From NCBI GenBank assembly GCA_007132145.1, contig SLPE01000109.1, forward strand, positions 1-5,433: a stretch of DNA of 5,433 nt, read 5' to 3'. A program made the position numbers and the translations under genes. The notes beneath the pieces are model-generated. The model was not told the origin of the DNA and made no database searches. It was given only the letters and a program-made list of their open reading frames with translations. Positions 1 to 5,433 of this stretch are shown here, piece after piece. The DNA comes from Candidatus Izemoplasma sp. (GTDB taxonomy: Bacteria > Bacillota_I > Bacilli_A > Izemoplasmatales > Izemoplasmataceae). Positions within the stretch are counted from its first letter, which is position 1; every line of letters starts with the position of its first letter.

Positions 1-3000
1 AGGCGGTGGAAAGGGAAGCGAGGTGAAGAACTCATATGCTACAGGAGGTGTCGAAGGAGTAGAATATGAAGACGGCGCGGAAAATAAAGGCGGAAAATAT
101 ATAGGAGGGCTCATAGGACAAATTCGGTACGGAAGCTCAGTTTTAAGCTCCTATTCGGTAGGTAATGTTAGCGGAGCTGACGACGTTGGCGGATTTATTG
201 GGCGGGATGACGACAGTAACGGGGTAAATATCATCACCTACTGCGGCTGGTACAACCACGCCGGCAACCCCTCTGTTGCTATCGGGAATGATCCCACGGA
301 AACCCTCACTTATACAGAAACCGACAACACTGAGTTTTATGACAAAGAACACTCCATATACAGCACCTGGGATTTTGAGACCGAACCGGTCTGGTATGAG
401 AGGTCAAACGATTATCCCAAGCTTATCCCCTTAGCTGCGGGTTATACCGTTTCGGGAAATATTCTGGGTTTTGCGGGTGAAGAAACTATCGGTATGGTGC
501 TGACAAGCGGGGAAACGCAGACAGTTCCCGGCAGTGTTCTCACCGACGGCGGGCTTTTCAGTTTCGCAGATGTGGCGCTTTCCGCGGACGACCTTATTAT
601 ATTGTATATTGAAGGAGGCAAAGCAAATACCATAGTAAAGGTGACCGCCGAAGCCGATGTAACGGGACTTACACTATCCAGTGGATTATTATCAATAGGT
701 GATGCCGACGCGGTGAATATTGAGAGTTCCTATTCAAACGCGGACCTTGTATCCGCGTTTTCTGTGTCCGACCATATACATTATTCGGTTGACGTATCCG
801 ATATATCCTTTGAGGACGAGATAGACCTTTTTTTGCCGGGTACGGTGACGTATACCCCGGGGGCTGACGTTACGCTTAGCGGCAGCCTTGAGATCGCTGA
901 TGGGGGCACACTTATTTCAGGAACTGACCAGACTATTACGGTTGCCGGCGACTGGACCAATAGCGGCACTTTTAACCATGGATCGGGTATGGTTATTTTT
1001 GACGGTGCCTCATCTACGATCACGACCGGGGGGACTGCAGTGGGTAAAAGGTTCTTTAACCTTACGTTTTCCGGTACCGCTGAGACCGTCGGGGGCCTGC
1101 AGGTCGAACAAATACTTGTTATAAATACTGCCGGAAGCTTGACCCTGGGTGGAGATATGCATGTTTCGTCAGGATATGATGTTGAATTTCACAGAGGGAC
1201 GCTTGATCTGGATAACAATGTGTTCAGTTGTAATGGCAATTTTACAGCGATAAATGAAACCTCATCAAACCAGGTGGCGATAATTACGACCGCTTCGGAA
1301 GATCTGCCGGCAACATCTCTCCAGGTAGGCGGTTTTATAGGCATTTTTTCTCTTGTTGAAGACGTAAAGCAGACCTTGGATCTTACTGATTTTCATGGAA
1401 CGATATCCGTTGAGGAAGGGTTTGGTATTGCGGGTAACGGCGAGCTTGGTGAGGGTTTCGCGCAGAGCTTATTTCAGGAAGAAGGAGGGTTCAAGGGATA
1501 CGGACATGTTTATTTTGGCGAGGATGACGCGGTTACTAATATTGTCCTCGGAAGGATGGACCTTTTCGGTTTTTCTGCCGACGAATGCAGCGTTTATATC
1601 GAAACGAGCGCTTCAAGCGGCCAGGCCAACAGCGTATTTGCCAATAATTCCGTCTGGATTATAGACGGAGACTGGTACAATGACGGTGTCTTCGATCCGG
1701 GAGAAAGTACGGTGGTTTTTGACGGTAGTACGGAAATAACCAGTAGTTCTCCGGTCTACTTGCATAATGTTAATGTAACAGAAAGTAGTTCTCTTGCCTC
1801 ATTTTATGACGACCCAAATACAGGTACGATTTACGTTGCAGGTGACTGGACTAACGAAGGTGTTTTTTCGCATAATAACGGCAAAGTAGTTTTTAACGGC
1901 GAAGGCACCCAGGTATTAACAGCTGGCGGTAGCTCTTTTTACGATCTTGAATATACCGCTGCTGATAATGAGAGTATTCTGAGTCTTGCCGAGGGTTCCG
2001 GGCTTAGTGTGGCAGGCGACTTCGCTGTGATGCGGGGTACTTTTGATACCGGCGGCACTTCCGCCACGGATATAACGGTAACGGGCACGTTCACAGTCGA
2101 TGAGGGGGAAGACAACGCCCGGTTTAAACTTAGTGGTAACGAGAACACTCTCTCCTTCGGTACGCTGTCCTTTACTTCCGGGGTAGTCGAGTATTCCGGT
2201 TCAGACGCGGTCACTATCCGCGACTGGGATTATACCGATATGGCTCTTGTAATATCCGGCAGCGGTCACTTTTCGGCGCATTCAAACTTCACCTGCGCGC
2301 GTCTGAGTGTTACCGGCGGCACGTTTTACCTGGACGGTAAGAATATTTCCGTCTCGGGGGGCACATCAGAATTTATTGTTGACGGCGGGACTCTCAAGCT
2401 GGACCGCGATGAGACGATAACCGAACCTACCTTAATATCAGGTTCGGTGCAATATGCCGGCTCTACGACGGGAAACATTAAGGATTGGGATTATACCGGT
2501 GTTTCACTTGTTATAAACGGTTTTGGGGGCAGTTTCAGTCTGCCCGGCGCTAAGACATGTGCCGGATTCGAGCTTGTTGCCGGTACTTTCAGCCAGGCAG
2601 GGTCAGCGTTTACAGTAACCGGCGACTTTACCATAGAGGACGGGGCGACCTACACCAAAGGTACCGCGCTCAACCTTTTCGGGGACCTTACTTTCGCGGA
2701 CAATTCAACTACTCTCCAGGACGTGGGTAATGTATATATTGGGGCGAGTCCGGACGTGGTAACGCTCGAGACCGATATGAGCGGGACATCTCTTACAGTA
2801 AATACAGGTAATACCCTTATTAGCGATGGCTATGACATTACGATGTCGGAGGATATAACGATAGACGGCACGCTTGACGCTACAAGCGGGACGGGAGGCG
2901 ATACGGTAATAACCCTTGGAGGCGACTGGACCAATAGCGGCACTTTTGCATCTGGATCGAGTGTGGTTTTTCTTGATAATGCCGATTCCGGTCAATCGGT

Positions 3001-5433
3001 TACGACCGGCGGTGGGGATTCGGCGTTCGATACACTTACAATTCTGAATTCTCACAAAGATGGAGTAACGTTCCTTGACGCGCTTTTTTGTGATACGCTT
3101 AACGCGGAGAATTTGGACGGTTCAGGTGTCAAAAAACTTTCCTTTTACGCGGACGCGGACTCTACGCATACTGTAACCGATACTTTTAATATCGAGGGTT
3201 CCGCGGGGCATCTTATAACTCTTCAGAAAGGTCCCGGTGAGGGCGCGACATGGAATATAGACGCGCCTGACTGCACTGTAAAATTCGTAAGGGTCTCTGA
3301 TTCGGTACAGGCGGAAACCAAACTCATAACCGCCCAGAATTCCCTTAATGATGGAAACAATACGCGTTGGAATTTCGACAGTATAGTCTGGACAGGTGAT
3401 ACCGGAACCGACTGGGGTACTGGTTCTAACTGGTCGAGTGGTGTAGTTCCGGGAGAAAATGACGATGTTACCATCCCTGACGTTACAGATGACCCGGTCC
3501 TTGATGTCTCAAGGGCGGTAAATGATCTAACCATATCTTCCGGGGCTGTCCTTACGGTTGGGTCTTATACTCTTACCGTAAACGGGATTTTTGTTTGCGC
3601 GGGAACCCTGGACGCCTCAGGTAACGGGGATGTTACGGCTTCCGGTTCGTCGGTTAACTTTACCGGGGGTACTTTTACGAAAGGTACGGGCACTTTCACG
3701 TTCGATAGCGGTGGGGCCACGGCTTTTACCCCCGGTTCCGAAAAGTATTTTGGGAATATATCAGTAAACGGGGCCTCGACAGCGGTCACCCTGGGCGCGG
3801 ACCTTATATGTGACGATATTATCATCTCTTCCGGAGCGTCTTTCGCGACGGGCTCTTACACTCTTACTGTAAAGGAGGATATTGTTTGCGCGGGTACCCT
3901 GGACGCCTCGGGTAACGGCAATATAACGGTTTCCGGCTCGTTGGTCGACTTTAGCGGAGGAGATTTCACAAAAGGTACGGGCACTTTCACGTTCGATAGC
4001 GGCGGGGCCACCGCTTTTACTCCCGCCTCTGAAGCGAATTTTGGGGATATATCAATAACCGGTTCCTCGACAGCGCTAACTCTGGGCGCGGGGCTTATGT
4101 GTGACGATCTTGTTATTTCCGCCGGAACGTCTTTTGATACCGGTGGATATGCCGTGGTGTCTTCCGGAGACTGGTCGAATTCCGGCACTTTCACGCATTC
4201 CGGAGGGGAAGTGACTTTTGCCGGAGCTTCAAGCGCTATTTTTACCGATCCATCCACCGGAAGTGGTAATTTTTATGATTTCACCGTCGACTCGGCCGGC
4301 ACGGTGACACTCGCGACCGATCTTATAGTTGACCATAAACTTGCCCTTGTCTCGGGGACCCTTGACACGGACAGTGCCGAGAACTATTCAATAACCATTA
4401 ACAACGCCGATTACGTGGATGAGAACACCGTCCGCCTCATACAGTCAGAGGATACGCTTTTCAAGGCGAATTCATCGACCATAACCATAGCCGGTTCCGG
4501 TAAGGTCACTTTTCACGGCTCAAGTGATGAAAACAAGTCTCAGCAGCTTAACAGCGCCACTTTGGTCCTTGAGGGTGATAATAATTTGGCATACAGTTCG
4601 ATTCATACCGGAGAGAACGGTTTTGAATATCTTGTTACGGGCCAGAACGGCAACATTACTACAATAGGCAGTAGTTTTATCTGGGTTCTGGAAACTCTGA
4701 CAGTTGGGACCGGAACCCTCACCGGAGGCAGTATTCGTTTGGTTGGCGCTGAACCTCTTGACTTGGACTATAGTAGCTCGACCATATCTGTTTCAAGTAT
4801 GTGGTTTTATGGGAATCGTACACAGACCATACCGGCCCTTCAGAGTGGATATGACTGCAATATAATTGTTGGCGGATTGGTCGGGACTGTCGTGGTCCAG
4901 ACAGGGGATATTTTGTTGAATAGTGGGAATTCTTTGAGGATAGGGTTTGGCAATGAAGATATAGCTACGTGGAAAACCGACGGTTACGATATCACGTTAG
5001 AGGCGGATTCCTCCTTGATGATAGGGTGGATGAGTTCCGGTAACATAGGGGAAAAGATACTTAACGCAACCGGGTCGGCGGGAAGAACGACTATAATTAC
5101 TCTTGAAGGATATTGGTTGGATTATAGTGAGGATGATGAAGTCTCACCGGCATTTATCGCCGGGAACTCTACGGTGAGATTTACGGGTAGCCAAAACGTG
5201 CTCATCGTACCCGGTCATGGGCAGTTTTTCGACTTAGAGATCGCTAAAAGTCATCCAGCGTCAGTTACCCTTCATAATAAAGATGTTGCGCAGATGGAGG
5301 GCGGCGTTCTGACCATGACCTCCGGTACTCTCAACCTCAACGGAAATTCGTTGACGCTTGGCAACGATCTGGTTGTTGATGCCGGAATCCTTAATGTTGG
5401 CACCGGTACCCTTACCGGAGCTTCTGGGGGTTA
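1..5433 (+). CDS. Giant repetitive beta-strand surface/adhesin-like protein, internal fragment (open at both ends)
   Basis: One frame is open across the whole window: codons start at position 2, 1,810 codons are complete, and base 1 and the last two bases belong to split codons. Neither start nor stop is present, so the full protein exceeds 1,810 residues. The composition is dominated by Gly, Ser, Thr, Asp, Val and Ile, with only 12 Cys. Almost every segment reads as short beta strands with Gly/Asn/Asp turns. Recognisable parts in order are GLUG repeats (about residues 9-67), a YTVSGN-type beta module (148-225), six GDW-type repeats (Asp or equivalent near 317, 557, 615, 975, 1390, 1704), a DWDYT pair (725-898), a WTG opener (1128-1177) and a 97-residue tandem duplication (1178-1371). 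In known proteins such modules build extracellular beta-helices, so a secreted or surface location and an adhesive or structural role are inferred. No catalytic motif, signal peptide, transmembrane segment or anchor is visible. I cannot name the gene. Confidence 0.93.
26..202 (+). repeat. Two GLUG-motif repeats (end of a GLUG tract)
   Basis: Residues 9-67 contain two copies of the pattern known from the GLUG family: an 'NSYATGGVEG' strand followed by 'YIGGLIGQ', then 'SSYSVGNVSG' followed by 'VGGFIG'. GLUG motifs occur in tandem in bacterial surface and secreted proteins, where they are thought to stack as beta-hairpins. The seven residues before the first copy are also Gly-rich, so the tract probably continues upstream of the window. 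The first copy has an unusually long charged insert (EYEDGAENKGGK) between its two halves. The motif assignment is from visual pattern recognition. Confidence 0.85.
203..442 (+). other. GLUG-tract closing segment with aromatic cap
   Basis: Residues 68-147 follow the last GLUG copy. They start with an acidic loop, RDDDSNGVN, that looks like a DxDxNG metal-binding turn. A Tyr/Trp-rich stretch follows (YCGWYNHAG), then 'YDKEHSIYSTWDF' and 'VWYERSNDYPKL' (about 338-424). A WDF...W...YPxL ending is the usual close of GLUG tracts in other proteins, and it probably caps the stack hydrophobically. Calcium binding by the acidic loop is only a possibility. Confidence 0.7.
443..676 (+). other. YTVSGNI-type beta-sandwich-like module
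   Basis: Residues 148-225 begin YTVSGNILGF and end with VKVTAEADVTGLTL. The layout (a 'VSGxx' first strand, a short Gly-rich variable loop, 'GLFSFADV', then 'DDLIILYIEGG' and an 'xVTGL' final strand) resembles the small transthyretin/Cna-B-like modules that separate repeat arrays in bacterial surface proteins. I recall a closely similar order (module, then a 'Y-S-N-A-D-L' segment, then GDWTNSGTF repeats) in other large uncharacterised bacterial proteins. It is probably a structural spacer. The fold assignment is inference from strand pattern only. Confidence 0.55.
677..937 (+). other. Beta-strand linker leading into the first GDW repeat
   Basis: Residues 226-312 carry a conserved-looking segment (SSYSNADLVSAFSV, about 725-766), then shorter strands ending in 'GSLEIADGGTLISG', which already has the repetitive strand-turn form of the following region. 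This looks like the transition from the globular module into the beta-helix. No named domain is recognised. Confidence 0.5.
938..1078 (+). repeat. GDW repeat 1 (GDWTNSGTF type)
   Basis: Residues 313-359 have the full form of the repeat: TVAGDWTNSGTFNHGSG, then a 'VIFDGASS' strand, 'TITTGG', and a 'FFNLTFSG' strand. This GDWxNxGxF...G.V.F.G...I.TGG..F.NL...G pattern is a common unit of large bacterial beta-helix/adhesin-like proteins. It is the best-formed copy in the window. Its first 27 bases (947-973) are identical to those of repeat 4, 1,974 bases downstream. Confidence 0.85.
1079..1657 (+). other. Strand-rich stretch without recognisable repeats
   Basis: Residues 360-552 contain regular strand/turn sequence at first (SLTLGGDMHV, 'GYDVEFHRGTLDLDNN', 'FSCNGNF'). 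From about 1260 to 1600 the regular pattern weakens into longer, more hydrophobic and acidic sequence (for example 'LQVGGFIGIFSLVED', 'GELGEGFAQSLFQEEGGF', 'VYFGEDDAVTNIVLGRMDLF'). I recognise no family and see no catalytic motif. It could be a degenerate piece of the helix or a small inserted domain. The frame stays open and in phase with both sides. Confidence 0.5.
1658..1786 (+). repeat. GDW repeat 2, acidic variant
   Basis: Residues 553-595 align to repeat 1, with the core changed to GDWYNDGVFDPGE, followed by the expected 'TVVFDGS' strand and a 'YLHNVNV' strand. The substitutions add Asp and Glu at turn positions. The core now also resembles the DxxxDGxxDxGE loops that bind calcium in other surface proteins. 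Repeat membership is clear from the GDW, VVFDG and following strand. Metal binding is inference. Confidence 0.75.
1829..1960 (+). repeat. GDW repeat 3
   Basis: Residues 610-653 carry YVAGDWTNEGVFSHNNG, then 'KVVFNGEGTQVLTAGG' and 'FYDLEYTA', matching the order and spacing of repeat 1. It follows repeat 2 after a short spacer, and the GDW motifs are 58 residues apart (Asp 557 to Asp 615). The next strands (SGLSVAGDFAVMRGTFDTGG) continue the same kind of ladder to about position 2060. Confidence 0.85.
1961..2173 (+). other. Beta-strand ladder between repeat families
   Basis: Residues 654-724 are short strands separated by Gly/Asp turns (LSLAEGSGLSVAGDF, 'GTFDTGGTSATDITVTG', 'FKLSGNENTLSFGTL'). 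They keep the beta-helix style but match none of the better-defined repeat families in the window. Confidence 0.5.
2174..2434 (+). repeat. DWDYT repeat, copy A
   Basis: Residues 725-811 carry 'SGVVEYSGSDAVTIRDWDYT', then 'LVISGSGHFS', 'FTCARLSVTGGTFYLDG' and trailing strands. This matches copy B, which starts 261 bases later, with the same motif order: SG.V.Y.G, (R/K)DWDYT, LVI.G.G, TCA, GTF. A one-residue gap is needed between LVI and TCA. In other large bacterial repeat proteins I recall related 'V.Y.G....I.....Y.NL.I.G' units. Here the Trp-Asp-Tyr centre is distinctive. Confidence 0.75.
2435..2695 (+). repeat. DWDYT repeat, copy B
   Basis: Residues 812-898 carry 'SGSVQYAGSTTGNIKDWDYT', 'LVINGFGGSFS', 'KTCAGFELVAGTFSQAG' and then 'FTVTGDFTIEDG'. 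It is the partner of copy A. The two share clear motif similarity in the first half but diverge in the second, where copy B runs into generic strands. This indicates an old duplication or independent drafting from a shared repeat family. Confidence 0.75.
2825..2908 (+). repeat. DGYDIT module, copy 1
   Basis: Residues 942-969 run from DGYDITMSEDITIDG to 'LDATSGTGGDTV' and lead straight into the strand that opens GDW repeat 4. The same order (DGYDIT, then a ladder of strands, then '(L/I)xAT.G..G.TxITL.G.W') recurs at 4979-5116. The module and the GDW repeat therefore seem to travel together as a compound unit. Confidence 0.65.
2909..3052 (+). repeat. GDW repeat 4
   Basis: Residues 970-1017 carry VITLGGDWTNSGTFASGS, then 'VVFLDNADSGQSVTTGGG' and 'FDTLTILNS', fitting the repeat 1 pattern with a slightly longer middle loop. 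Bases 2921-2947 are identical to 947-973 in repeat 1, including every third codon position. This is stronger similarity than seen between any other pair of GDW repeats here. Confidence 0.85.
3053..3181 (+). other. Strand segment after repeat 4
   Basis: Residues 1018-1060 include 'VTFLDALFCDTLNAENLDG' and 'KLSFYADADSTHTVTD'. The LFCDTL strand matches the ICDD/MCDD strands of the later 97-residue repeats, so this is another rung of the same kind of ladder. No separate domain is recognised. Confidence 0.5.
3182..3382 (+). other. Closing module ending in DGNNTRWNF
   Basis: Residues 1061-1127 read TFNIEGSAGHLITL, 'GATWNIDAPDCTVKFVRVSD', then 'ITAQNSLNDGNNTRWNFDS'. In other large bacterial repeat proteins I recall a similar order (a 'W.L...G..V.Y..V.DS' pair of strands followed by 'NS.DGGNNTNW.F') at the end of beta-helix blocks. 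It likely terminates the block that began near 938. The assignment rests on remembered sequence style, not a database match. Confidence 0.6.
3383..3532 (+). other. Opening module WTGDTGTDWGTGSNW...VP
   Basis: Residues 1128-1177 begin IVWTGDTGTDWGTGSNWSSG, then 'VVPGENDDVTIPDV' and 'DPVLDVSRAVNDLT'. The 'WTG..GTDW.T..NWS.G.VP...DDVTIP....P.L' layout is a widespread opener of beta-helix blocks in secreted bacterial proteins. Its VP...DDV.I strand forms the first coil. It sits directly after the closing module at 3182-3382, so this point looks like the junction of two beta-helix blocks within one polypeptide. Confidence 0.75.
3533..3823 (+). repeat. 97-residue tandem repeat, copy 1
   Basis: Residues 1178-1274 form the first of two direct tandem copies, each exactly 291 bp. 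Motifs in order are ISSG, 'GSYTLTV', 'VCAGTLDASGNG', 'FTKGTGTFTFDSGGATAFTP', 'FGNISVNGAS' and 'TLGADLICDD'. By hand alignment without gaps, 230 of 291 bases (about 79%) and 70 of 97 residues (about 72%) match copy 2. Each copy probably forms several coils of the beta-helix. Confidence 0.93.
3824..4114 (+). repeat. 97-residue tandem repeat, copy 2
   Basis: Residues 1275-1371 are the second copy, with ISSG, 'GSYTLTV', 'VCAGTLDASGNG', 'FTKGTGTFTFDSGGATAFTP', 'FGDISITGSS' and 'TLGAGLMCDD'. The longest identical DNA run is 32 bases (3680-3711 against 3971-4002). Comparing codons by hand, 49 are identical, 21 differ synonymously and 27 change the residue. A third copy begins at 4115 (ISAGTSFDTGGY) but switches after about 13 residues into GDW repeat 5. 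Confidence 0.93.
4154..4294 (+). repeat. GDW repeat 5
   Basis: Residues 1385-1431 carry VVSSGDWSNSGTFTHSGG, then 'EVTFAGASSAIFTDPSTG' and 'NFYDFTVDS', the expected order for the GDW family. It directly follows the truncated third start of the 97-residue repeat. The two repeat families therefore share their entry strands and can be joined interchangeably. Confidence 0.85.
4295..4978 (+). other. Diverged beta-strand region
   Basis: Residues 1432-1659 continue the strand/turn style (for example 'LALVSGTLDTDS', 'STITIAGSGKVTFHGSS', 'LTVGTGTLTGGSIRLVG', 'STISVSSMWFYGN') but without a regular period. The GTGTLTGGS turn near 4714-4733 reappears at the window's end as GTGTLTGAS. No named domain, catalytic motif or membrane segment is recognised. 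Confidence 0.55.
4979..5095 (+). repeat. DGYDIT module, copy 2
   Basis: Residues 1660-1698 start DGYDITLEADSSLMIG and pass through 'LNATGSAGRTTI', matching copy 1 at 2825 except for about 11 extra residues in the middle (around MIGWMSSGNIG). As with copy 1, it runs directly into a GDW-type repeat. Confidence 0.6.
5096..5251 (+). repeat. GDW repeat 6, degenerate
   Basis: Residues 1699-1750 read ITLEGYWLDYSEDDEVSP, then 'FIAGNSTVRFTGSQNVLIVPG' and 'QFFDLEIAKS'. The usual GDW has become GYW and the SGTF turn has been replaced by a longer acidic loop. The 'G.STV.F.G', the following hydrophobic strand and 'FFDLEI' keep the family order. Membership is inferred from this order and from the DGYDIT module preceding it. 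Confidence 0.65.
5252..5433 (+). other. Beta-strand ladder cut by the window end
   Basis: Residues 1751-1810 are regular strands (VLTMTSGTLNLNG, 'SLTLGNDLVVDAG', 'LNVGTGTLTGASGG') of the kind found after each GDW repeat. The sequence stops mid-ladder with no stop codon, so more repeats are expected downstream. Confidence 0.7.

Noticed and set aside
43..68. Strong Shine-Dalgarno-like AGGAGGTG followed by an ATG at 66
   Set aside because: The purine run encodes Gly-Gly of the first GLUG repeat in the open frame. The ATG is in another frame and meets a stop after 12 codons.
1079..1657. Possible frameshift or pseudogene break where the repeat pattern fades
   Set aside because: The frame stays open and in phase with clear repeats on both sides, and the intervening residues still have a beta-rich composition.
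143..3534. Other - strand open frames of 60-116 codons and + strand alternative-frame open frames (for example 888-1124 and 1395-1664)
   Set aside because: All lie inside the long open frame, have no convincing ribosome site or recognisable protein, and overlap clear repeat motifs in the main frame.
3860..3885. GGAGG-type purine run (AAGGAGGAT) that could be an internal ribosome site
   Set aside because: It encodes Lys-Glu-Asp in repeat copy 2, and no suitable in-frame start follows at normal spacing. Similar runs occur elsewhere from Gly and Glu codons.
3533..4114. CRISPR-like or mobile-element repeat
   Set aside because: The units are long, adjacent, in frame and diverged mainly as coding sequence. 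There are no spacers, terminal inverted repeats or transposase.
3565..4257. Two similar - strand open frames (3565-3825 and 3856-4257) that look like a duplicated antisense gene
   Set aside because: They are the antisense shadows of the tandem 97-residue repeats. Their similarity follows from the sense-strand duplication, and the Pro/Val/Ser-rich translation has no domain character.
1..5433. Confident assignment to a particular phylum
   Set aside because: Module style suggests uncultured environmental bacteria such as Omnitrophota, but no phylogenetic marker or neighbouring gene is present to confirm it.

Overview
The whole 5,433-base window lies inside one very long protein-coding gene on the + strand. 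The frame whose codons begin at position 2 has no stop codon from end to end. It gives 1,810 complete codons plus two leftover bases, with neither a start nor a stop in view. I see no second gene, RNA gene, promoter, terminator, CRISPR array or mobile element. The open frames on the - strand and in the other + frames are shadows of this gene.

The predicted protein is acidic, rich in Gly, Ser, Thr, Asp, Val and Ile, and poor in Cys. It consists almost entirely of short beta-strand/turn repeats, as in secreted or cell-surface adhesin-like beta-helix proteins of bacteria. Region by region: (a) 2-442, the end of a GLUG-motif repeat tract with its usual Trp/Tyr-rich closing segment; (b) 443-676, a beta-sandwich-like module beginning YTVSGNI; (c) 677-1657, a strand-rich segment holding the first 'GDWTNSGTF' repeat and then a long stretch without clear repeats; (d) 1658-1960, two further GDW repeats; (e) 2174-2695, a diverged pair of about 87-residue 'DWDYT' units; (f) 2825-3052, a 'DGYDIT' module leading into a fourth GDW repeat; (g) 3182-3532, a closing 'DGNNTRWNF' segment followed at once by an opening 'WTGDTGTDWGTGSNW' segment, which looks like the joint between two larger blocks; (h) 3533-4114, an exact-length tandem duplication of 291 bp (97 residues); (i) 4154-5251, a fifth GDW repeat, diverged strands, and a second DGYDIT plus degenerate GDW module; (j) 5252-5433, more strands, cut off by the window edge.

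The organism cannot be fixed from this alone. Mid-range GC and this combination of modules (GLUG, YTVSGN-like module, GDWTNSGTF repeats, WTGxxGTDW opener) fit large surface proteins of uncultured environmental bacteria. Omnitrophota and related PVC-type lineages are one plausible source, but this is a weak inference from remembered protein style. The signal peptide, secretion or anchoring signals and any enzymatic domain must lie outside the window. Function is therefore inferred only as a structural or adhesive cell-surface role.
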